Shown here piece by piece: positions 1 through 4,298 of a DNA stretch of 6,627 nucleotides; within the stretch, counting starts at the first letter, position 1, and each line of letters begins with the position of its first letter. The position numbers and the translations under genes are program-made. The DNA is taken from contig JAOPZG010000026.1 of NCBI GenBank assembly GCA_025964215.1, forward strand, positions 1 through 6,627, written 5' to 3'. The notes below the pieces were generated by a model that saw nothing but the letters and a program-made list of their open reading frames with translations, was not told the origin of the DNA and made no database searches. Source of the stretch: Conexibacter sp. GTDB taxonomy: Bacteria > Actinomycetota > Thermoleophilia > Solirubrobacterales > Solirubrobacteraceae.

Positions 1-431
1 CCGACGACACGCTCGTGCTCGCCGTCGGCGAGGCGTTCCGGACGGCGTTCCTCGTCACGGGCCTGCTCGCGCTGCTGGCGGCGGTCGCGGTGCTGCCGCG
101 CCGGCGCCTCCCCCAGGCGCTCGTCGCCGCCGCGGCGACCGCGGTCGTCCTGCCGCTCGCCTACCTCGGGCTCCACGCGATCGCCGCGCCGGCGCCCGTC
201 ACGCTCCGCGATCCGTGCGAGCGGCGGCCGCTGCCGCAGACCGGCGGCATCGAGGGCTTCCTCCAGGATCGCGCCCTGGAGCTCCTCGACACCACGGCGT
301 GCAAGGCCGGCGCGACGCGCGAGGAGCTGGTCCTCGGGCTCGCCGACGAGCAGGAGCGCAAGCGCTTCGAGCAGCGCCACGGGGTCGACCCCCGCAGCCT
401 GTCCACGATCCTGCAGGGCCTGCTCGGCTAG
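1..431 (+). CDS. C-terminal fragment of a membrane protein, probably an MFS transporter with a C-terminal extracytoplasmic tail
   Basis: The gene enters from the left edge: the frame is already open at base 3 (DDTLVLAVGEAF...), so the GTG at 15 is probably internal. It ends at TAG 429-431. Counting from that GTG, two hydrophobic helices are visible at about residues 9-27 and 35-57, separated by the basic turn PRRRLP, which suggests the inside of the membrane. A polar tail of about 80 residues follows, starting near PVTLRDPCERR. The tail has two cysteines (68 and 96) and motifs such as TGGIEGFLQD, TREELVLGLAD and HGVDPRS. I recall similar tails at the ends of MFS transporters from Thermoleophilia, but only two helices are visible here, so the transporter call is inference and the substrate is unknown. 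The gene converges on the Crp/Fnr-type gene with a 21-nt gap and no obvious terminator hairpin. Confidence 0.6.
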   Translation, partial: DDTLVLAVGEAFRTAFLVTGLLALLAAVAVLPRRRLPQALVAAAATAVVLPLAYLGLHAIAAPAPVTLRDPCERRPLPQTGGIEGFLQDRALELLDTTACKAGATREELVLGLADEQERKRFEQRHGVDPRSLSTILQGLLG

Positions 432-452
432 CGCAAGCCAGACCCGCGAGTC

Positions 453-1166
453 CTACAACAGCTCCGGCAGCGCTTCCTGCGGGTCGCCGTGCAGCAGCCA
501 GCCGGTGTCGGTCCGCTCCACCAGGCCGCGGCGCGTGAGCACCCCGAGCGCGGTGGTGACCGATGGGCGGCGGGCGCCGACGAGCTTGCCGATCGTCTCG
601 TGCGTCAGCGACAGCGGCACGCGCACGCCCTGCGGCGAGACGCGGCCCCACCGGTCGGCCAAAAGCCACAGGAGCACGAGGACGCGGGCGTCCACGCGGG
701 GTACCTGCGCGATCGCACGCTGAACGGAGAGCGATCGCGAGCGGCGCACCGTGCGGCCGATCAGCGTGTCGAGCATCGTCGGCCAGCGGCCGGCGACGGC
801 GGCGAAGCGCCGGTCGAGGACCGCGACGCGCGCAGGCTCGAGCACGGCCCAGGAGACGCTGCCGGGCAGCGGGTCCAGCGACGCCTCGTCGTCCCACGGG
901 CGGATGATGTCGCCCTGGCCGAGCAGCTCGGTCGTCGCGCGCTTGGCGAGCTCGACGTCGCGCGTGATCAGGCCGTCGAGCACGAGCAGGCCGACGGCCG
1001 GAGCGGCGCTCTCGCCGTTGGGCACGGGGAACTCGAACGGGCCGATGGGCAGCGCGTGCACCGCGGCCACGGCGTGGCGGCGGGCGAGGTCGCGCGCGTC
1101 GCCGCTGAGGCCGGCCCCGAGTTCGGGATCGGCGTCGAGGATGGAGATCAGTGGACGGGAGGTCAT
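453..1166 (-). CDS. Crp/Fnr-family transcriptional regulator with a degenerate cyclic-nucleotide-binding domain
   Basis: A 237-residue protein if it starts at ATG 1166 (MTSRPLISILDADPELG). An in-frame GTG at 1181 would add five residues and has a purine-rich AGGGG just upstream; neither start has a strong Shine-Dalgarno. Residues about 36-120 look like the beta-roll of the cNMP-binding fold (GLLVLDGLITRDVE near 59-72, LLGQGDIIRPW at 81-91). The phosphate-binding cassette with its GE...RAA signature that contacts cAMP is not visible. A long dimerisation-type helix lies around 125-155. The C-terminal winged helix-turn-helix at about 160-227 has the Crp pattern, LSLTHETIGKLVGARRPSV then TALGVLTRRGLVER. 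I infer a DNA-binding regulator whose signal is not classical cAMP. No Fnr-type cysteine cluster is present. It is divergent from the YqgE gene and could control it or itself through the intergenic region. Confidence 0.88.
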   Translation of the reverse strand: MTSRPLISILDADPELGAGLSGDARDLARRHAVAAVHALPIGPFEFPVPNGESAAPAVGLLVLDGLITRDVELAKRATTELLGQGDIIRPWDDEASLDPLPGSVSWAVLEPARVAVLDRRFAAVAGRWPTMLDTLIGRTVRRSRSLSVQRAIAQVPRVDARVLVLLWLLADRWGRVSPQGVRVPLSLTHETIGKLVGARRPSVTTALGVLTRRGLVERTDTGWLLHGDPQEALPELL

Positions 1167-1179
1167 TGTCTGACTGGAC

Positions 1180-1193
1180 ACCAGGCCCCTGGT
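1180..1193. promoter_or_regulatory. Perfect inverted repeat near the start of the Crp/Fnr-type gene (operator candidate)
   Basis: ACCAGG-CC-CCTGGT is a perfect 6-bp inverted repeat with a 2-bp centre. It lies 14 nt upstream of ATG 1166 and overlaps the alternative GTG start at 1181. A second short inverted repeat, CGGTC-T-GACCG, sits at 1199-1209. Short palindromes beside a Crp/Fnr-type gene fit autoregulation, but short repeats also arise by chance in GC-rich DNA. Neither resembles the E. coli Crp or Fnr consensus. Confidence 0.3.
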
Positions 1194-1372
1194 CTTCCCG
1201 GTCTGACCGAGGACAAACACGTACGGACACATCCGATGGACGGCCAGAGCGGCAGATCGACCGGAAAACCGTCTGCTGCGACCGATCTCCAACGCTCACC
1301 ATGTGCGGTCCGTGCAGGGACAGAGGCGACCGTCCGACGAGCGGCGCCGGGCGTGCCACCATGGAAGGACCC

Positions 1373-1918
1373 ATGGACTTCCTGCACGGACAGCTGCTCG
1401 TGGCCTCGCCGACGATGTCGGACCCCAACTTCGCCCGGGCCGTGGTCGCGATCGCCAACCACGACGAGGGCGGCGCGCTCGGGATCGTGCTCAACCGGCC
1501 CAGCGAGACCGAGGTCGTCGAGGCGGTGCCGGAGCTCGAGGGCGTCGTGGACACCGACGAGGTCGTCTTCGTCGGCGGCCCCGTGCAGCCGGCCTCGATC
1601 GTCGTGCTCGCCGAGTTCGAGGATCCCGCCGAGGCGGCGTTCCTGGTCGTCGAGGGCATCGGCCTCGTCTCCGACCGCACCGGCCTGGACCGCCTCGGCA
1701 GCGCGACGGCCCGCCGCCGCGTCTACGCCGGCTACACCGGCTGGGGCCCGGGCCAGCTCGAGGCCGAGCTCGAGCGCGAGGACTGGATCGTCGAGCCCGC
1801 GCAGGCCGAGGACGTCTTCGACGAGGAGCCCGGCGAGCTCTGGGGCCGCGTGCTCGCCCGCAAGGGCGGCCAGTTCCGGCTGCTCGCGCGGATGCCCGTC
1901 GACCCGACGGTCAACTGA
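1373..1918 (+). CDS. yqgE: YqgE/AlgH family protein (UPF0301)
   Basis: A 181-residue protein, the usual length for this family. The N-terminal signature is clear: MDFLHGQLLVASPTM, then FARAVVAIANHDEGGALGIVLNRP at residues 20-43 (the family pattern of a histidine, then GA-G-V-NRP). VGGPV at 67-71 and the block YAGYTGWGPGQLEAEL at 118-133 are also family hallmarks. The C-terminal part, LWGRVLARKGG, is typical as well. ATG 1373 was chosen because homologues begin just before this hydrophobic strand, and GGAAGGA at 1363-1369 lies just upstream, though the 3-nt spacing is short. ATG 1361 would add only MEGP. The frame stays open further upstream, but that stretch looks non-coding. The protein is probably cytosolic. 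AlgH in Pseudomonas has been linked to alginate regulation, but the molecular function of the family is unsettled. It converges on the small membrane-protein gene with a 7-nt gap. Confidence 0.95.
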   Translation: MDFLHGQLLVASPTMSDPNFARAVVAIANHDEGGALGIVLNRPSETEVVEAVPELEGVVDTDEVVFVGGPVQPASIVVLAEFEDPAEAAFLVVEGIGLVSDRTGLDRLGSATARRRVYAGYTGWGPGQLEAELEREDWIVEPAQAEDVFDEEPGELWGRVLARKGGQFRLLARMPVDPTVN

Positions 1919-1925
1919 CGCCGCG

Positions 1926-2105
1926 CTAGCTCGCGAGCACCGCGAGCAGCACCACCACGACGATCCCGACGCCGATCACGGCGTACACGATCGTCTGCGC
2001 CGGCCAGTTCCTCATCCAGTGCCCGGGGTCGGAGCGGTCGCGCGTCACGTGCCCCTCCGGCGGCGCGCCGGTCCAGTCGTCATCGTCGTCGTAGGTCGGG
2101 GCCAT
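1926..2105 (-). CDS. Small single-pass membrane protein, 59 residues, function unknown
   Basis: ATG 2105 to TAG 1926-1928 encodes 59 residues. The N-terminus has five consecutive aspartates (residues 6-10), followed by a polar segment with VTRDRSDPGHW and MRNWPAQ. One strongly hydrophobic helix then fills residues about 39-58 (IVYAVIGVGIVVVVLL), ending almost at the C-terminus. Arginines 22, 24 and 32 precede the helix, which suggests the N-terminus stays in the cytoplasm and the protein is tail-anchored in style. A much longer open frame runs upstream on this strand (to 3464), but that part is the antisense shadow of the coiled-coil gene. I do not recognise a named family. The ATG lies 6 nt downstream of a TACAAC hexamer, compatible with a leaderless transcript. 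The gene is divergent from the coiled-coil gene with 30 nt between them. It is supported by the hydrophobic profile, the promoter and the tidy fit between neighbours. Confidence 0.68.
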   Translation of the reverse strand: MAPTYDDDDDWTGAPPEGHVTRDRSDPGHWMRNWPAQTIVYAVIGVGIVVVVLLAVLAS

Positions 2106-2111
2106 GCGCCA

Positions 2112-2117
2112 GTTGTA
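2112..2117 (-). promoter_or_regulatory. Candidate -10 hexamer for the small membrane-protein gene
   Basis: Read on the minus strand this is TACAAC, followed by 6 nt (TGGCGC) and then ATG 2105, so transcription would begin at or next to the start codon. No Shine-Dalgarno is present and no clear -35 box is visible. The last base departs from the usual T of TANNNT. Confidence 0.42.
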
Positions 2118-2122
2118 CCCGG

Positions 2123-2128
2123 TAGCTT
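2123..2128 (+). promoter_or_regulatory. Candidate -10 hexamer for the coiled-coil gene
   Basis: TAGCTT (TANNNT form) is followed by 7 nt (CCGGCCC) and GTG 2136. With the usual 6-7 nt between the -10 element and the start site, the transcript would be leaderless. It is 5 bp from the minus-strand hexamer at 2112-2117. The two are joined by the short inverted repeat TACC-C-GGTA at 2116-2124. Confidence 0.45.
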
Positions 2129-2135
2129 CCGGCCC

Positions 2136-3485
2136 GTGGCGAAGAAGAAGCCCGCACGCCCGGCTCGTCCCCAGAAGAGCGCCGAGCCCACGACCGCCCA
2201 GCTGCGCAAGGAGTACTACGCGCGGCGGGCCGCCGAGCAGGCGCTCGAGGAGCTCGGCCTGCGCCTCGAGGAGCGAGAACCCCCGAAGGGCGACCCCCAC
2301 TGGTGGGCCGGGGCGCGCGACGCGCTCGACCGCCTGGAGATCCTCCACGCCGTCTGGCGCTTCACCGGCCTGGCCGGCTACGCGCCCGAGCCCGAGGACT
2401 TCGATCCCGACAAGGGCTGGCCGACGGCCGACGAGGTCGAGGCGGTCTTCGGCTCCTGGGACAAGATGCTCGACGAGTCCGGGATCGACGACGCGATCTT
2501 CGGCGTCGTCGTCGAGAAGGCGCTCGCCGCCCACGAGAAGCTCGGCGCGCGCGAGAAGGAGCTGGAGCTGCGCGCGGGCAAGCTCGAGGAGGAGGGCAAG
2601 AAGATCCCGGAGCTCAAGCGCCGCGAGGAGGTCGCGCGCGCCAAGCGCGACGAGGCCGACGACGCGCGGGCCAGCGCCGAGGCCGAGCGCGATGCGGTCG
2701 TGCGCGAGCGCGACACCGCGCAGTCGCAGGTCGCCGACCTCCAGGCCGAGGTCGCGACGCTGCGCGCCGCCGCGGCTGCGGCCGCCGAGGCGCGGGCGGG
2801 TGGGTCCGGTCTCGAGAGCGAGCTGCTGGAGGAGATGGAGCGCACGCTCGCCGACGCCGCCGCGACGCAGCAGGCGCGCGACGAGCTGCACGACCGCATG
2901 GAGCGGCTGCGCGGCGAGCGCGAGCAGGACCGGCGGACGATCGCGGAGCTCACGCAGCTCCTGGCGCGGGTCGACACGGGCGGCGAGGACAGCGCGGGCG
3001 TCGCCGTCGTGGAGCCCGAGGCGCCGCCGGCGACGGTGCTCGAGGCCGTCGAGCGCGCGGCCGCCGAGGCCAAGTACCTCAAGTTCGCGCCGAAGGCCTT
3101 CGAGACGGCCGCCGACTCGCCGTTCCGCCGGCCGGGCCTCGTGCTGCGGACGCTCCGCGGGCTCGACGAGCTGGCGGGCCGCTACGCCGCCGGCGACATG
3201 GGCAAGTCGCTCGGCCAGGCCGCGGCCGAGCACGGGATCACCCAGTACAAGCCGGACATCGCCGAGACGACGCGCAAGCGCTACGAGGACGACTACTCGT
3301 TCTACCTCGACGGCCCCGGCACCCCGAAGCTCTGGGTCGGCCCGCACATCGGGCTCGGCTCGGGCTCCGGCGCGCAGTTCATCGCGCGGATCTACCTCCA
3401 CGTCTCCGACGGCAGCGACCCGGACGTGCCGCGCGGGATCGTCGTCGCGGTCGTCGGCCGGCACCTGCCGGACACGACGACGTAG
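2136..3485 (+). CDS. Uncharacterised coiled-coil protein with a HNH-repeat-like (homing-endonuclease-associated) domain and a conserved-looking C-terminal module
   Basis: GTG 2136 to TAG 3483-3485 gives 449 residues. Residues 2-14 form a basic tail rich in Lys, Pro and Arg. Residues about 60-122 resemble the homing-endonuclease-associated repeat (HNH_repeat, Pfam PF18780 from memory), a small helical DNA-binding module: a helix with EILHAVWRFTG, an AP..EDFDP turn, then the hallmark VFGSWDKMLDESGI at 104-117. Residues about 125-280 are highly charged with heptad-like spacing, a long coiled coil broken by seven alanines at 211-217 and a GGSG at 222-225. An acidic, proline-containing linker (about 280-300) leads to a globular C-terminal domain (about 303-449) with PFRRPGLVLRTLRGLDELA, GPHIGLGSG and a final VVGRHLPDTTT. 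No nuclease, ATPase or membrane motif is recognisable. The start was chosen by the KKK tail and the TAGCTT hexamer 7 nt upstream; the frame stays open upstream only as GC-rich shadow. I infer a DNA-associated structural or regulatory protein. Confidence 0.85.
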   Translation: MAKKKPARPARPQKSAEPTTAQLRKEYYARRAAEQALEELGLRLEEREPPKGDPHWWAGARDALDRLEILHAVWRFTGLAGYAPEPEDFDPDKGWPTADEVEAVFGSWDKMLDESGIDDAIFGVVVEKALAAHEKLGAREKELELRAGKLEEEGKKIPELKRREEVARAKRDEADDARASAEAERDAVVRERDTAQSQVADLQAEVATLRAAAAAAAEARAGGSGLESELLEEMERTLADAAATQQARDELHDRMERLRGEREQDRRTIAELTQLLARVDTGGEDSAGVAVVEPEAPPATVLEAVERAAAEAKYLKFAPKAFETAADSPFRRPGLVLRTLRGLDELAGRYAAGDMGKSLGQAAAEHGITQYKPDIAETTRKRYEDDYSFYLDGPGTPKLWVGPHIGLGSGSGAQFIARIYLHVSDGSDPDVPRGIVVAVVGRHLPDTTT

Positions 3486-3501
3486 CGACGCGCCATGCCT
3501 C

Positions 3502-3519
3502 CCGGGGGCTAGCCCCCGG
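3502..3519. terminator. Perfect GC-rich hairpin after the coiled-coil gene, a likely bidirectional terminator
   Basis: CCGGGGGC-TA-GCCCCCGG is a perfect 8-bp inverted repeat with a 2-nt centre, starting 16 nt after the stop codon at 3485. There is no T-tract, which is common for strong GC hairpins in high-GC actinobacteria. A GC-alternating stretch (CGCGCTGCGCGCGCGC) follows at about 3523-3538. It separates the coiled-coil gene from the PAQR gene. It may instead be one copy of a dispersed repeat. Confidence 0.6.
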
Positions 3520-3547
3520 ATCCGCGCTGCGCGCGCGCCCGCCGGGG

Positions 3548-3553
3548 TACCGT
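3548..3553 (+). promoter_or_regulatory. Candidate -10 hexamer for the PAQR/hemolysin III gene
   Basis: TACCGT (TANNNT form) inside the palindrome GGTACC (3546-3551) lies 12 nt before ATG 3566, giving a leader of only a few bases. No Shine-Dalgarno is visible before the ATG (GGCGAGCC), and no -35 box is evident. Confidence 0.35.
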
Positions 3554-3565
3554 CCGCGGCGAGCC

Positions 3566-4246
3566 ATGAGCACCCGTCACGCCGTCGAGTCCGTCGAGGA
3601 GGAGCTGCGCGAGCTGCGCCCGCTGCTGCGCGGCGTCACGCACGCGTACGCGTTCTGGCTCGCGCTCGGCGCCGCGATCGCCCTGACCGTGTTGGTGCCG
3701 GCGGGGACGCCGCGGCTCGCCGCCGTCGTCTACGGGGGCGGGTTGTGCGGGTTGTTCGCCGCGTCCGGGACCTACCACCGCTGGCGCTGGAACCCGCGCT
3801 GGCGACCGCTGCTGCGCAGGATCGATCACTCCACGATCTTCGTCTTCATCGCGGCGACCTACACGCCCGTCGCGCTGCTGATCATGCACGGCACGCTGCG
3901 CTGGGCGATCCTCGCCGCGGTCTGGGCCGGCGCGCTCGGCGGCGTGATCCTGTCGGTCGCGTGGATCACCGCGCCCCGCGTCCTGATCGCGCTCTGCTAC
4001 CTCGGCCTCGGCTGGACGGTCCTCTTCGCCCTGCCGCAGATGATCGACGCCATGAACGTCGCGCCGCTGGTCCTGCTCGCGATCGGCGGCCTGCTCTACA
4101 CGCTCGGCGCGCTCGTCTACGCCACCAAGCGCCCGGACCCGTGGCCGACGGTCTTCGGCTTCCACGAGGTCTTCCACGCGCTCGTGATCCTCGCCGCGGG
4201 CGTGCAGTTCGTCGCGCTGGCGGGCTGGGTCTTCCCGGCCGGCTGA
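3566..4246 (+). CDS. trhA: PAQR/hemolysin III family membrane protein (TrhA-like)
   Basis: A 226-residue protein of typical family length, starting at ATG 3566 and ending at TGA 4244-4246. Seven hydrophobic segments are visible at about residues 27-45, 51-69, 88-108, 112-133, 138-157, 165-186 and 200-222. The metal-site residues of the CREST hydrolase superfamily, to which PAQR proteins belong, all appear: S67 and H71 in SGTYH, D87 in RRIDHST, and H200 and H204 in FHEVFHALV. The N-terminal GVTHAYAFWLALG is also a family hallmark. The annotation as hemolysin is historical; bacterial members are now thought to act in membrane homeostasis, with an unproven enzymatic activity at the Zn site. The first ~20 residues are a charged amphipathic cytoplasmic helix (SVEEELRELRPLL). 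The gene lies after the hairpin at 3502-3519 and 52 nt before the acyl-CoA dehydrogenase, which has its own promoter, so it probably forms a separate unit. Confidence 0.93.
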   Translation: MSTRHAVESVEEELRELRPLLRGVTHAYAFWLALGAAIALTVLVPAGTPRLAAVVYGGGLCGLFAASGTYHRWRWNPRWRPLLRRIDHSTIFVFIAATYTPVALLIMHGTLRWAILAAVWAGALGGVILSVAWITAPRVLIALCYLGLGWTVLFALPQMIDAMNVAPLVLLAIGGLLYTLGALVYATKRPDPWPTVFGFHEVFHALVILAAGVQFVALAGWVFPAG

Positions 4247-4261
4247 CCGGACGCGCCAACT

Positions 4262-4289
4262 GAACGCCACCGTTCCTACCTCCTGGTAG
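4262..4289. promoter_or_regulatory. Two abutting 14-bp inverted repeats in the acyl-CoA dehydrogenase promoter (TetR operator candidate)
   Basis: GAACG-CCAC-CGTTC occupies 4262-4275 and CTACC-TCCT-GGTAG occupies 4276-4289. Both have perfect 5-bp arms and a 4-bp centre, they touch without a gap, and their centres are 14 bp apart. The second overlaps the first three bases of the -10 hexamer at 4287-4292 and the first covers the -35 region. This is where a repressor would block polymerase. The TetR gene at 5575-6165 is the natural candidate regulator, an inference from position. Confidence 0.5.
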
Positions 4290-4292
4290 AAT
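4287..4292 (+). promoter_or_regulatory. -10 promoter hexamer of the acyl-CoA dehydrogenase-TetR operon
   Basis: TAGAAT, one base away from TATAAT, is preceded by TGG (extended -10 form) and followed by 6 nt (CGACGG) and ATG 4299. Transcription would start at or beside the A of the ATG, so the mRNA is probably leaderless. No Shine-Dalgarno precedes the ATG, and no good -35 box is visible at 16-18 bp spacing. Confidence 0.62.
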
Positions 4293-4298
4293 CGACGG

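Noticed and set aside
1246..1285. CGG-AAAA-CCG with flanking GATCGACC/GACCGATC as an operator
   Set aside because: The arms are only 3 bp, and the flanking strings are not true inverted repeats of each other.
1151..1372. N-terminal extension of YqgE by 74 residues
   Set aside because: Family members start at the MDFLHGQLLVASP-type strand. The extra residues have no recognisable character and occupy the divergent promoter region.
489..2135. Upstream extension of the coiled-coil reading frame
   Set aside because: The frame stays open but crosses the Crp-type gene antisense and yqgE in another frame, with Arg/Ser/Pro-rich shadow composition. The KKK tail and -10 hexamer mark the true start at 2136.
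2520..2960. Repetitive GAGG/GCGCGAG-rich DNA as a tandem repeat
   Set aside because: The apparent repetition follows from Glu/Arg/Ala-rich coiled-coil coding with G/C-ended codons. No fixed unit length recurs.
2106..3464. Long minus-strand open frame (512 codons with the small membrane-protein gene at its end)
   Set aside because: Apart from the final 59 codons it is antisense to the coiled-coil gene, is extremely rich in Arg, Leu, Val and Gly, and shows no family motif. It is a GC-rich shadow frame.
2304..4000. Arg/Ser/Ala-rich plus-strand frames overlapping the coiled-coil and PAQR genes
   Set aside because: Translations are dominated by R, S, P and A as expected for the off-frames of GC-rich coding DNA. 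Only the PAQR part from 3566 is real.
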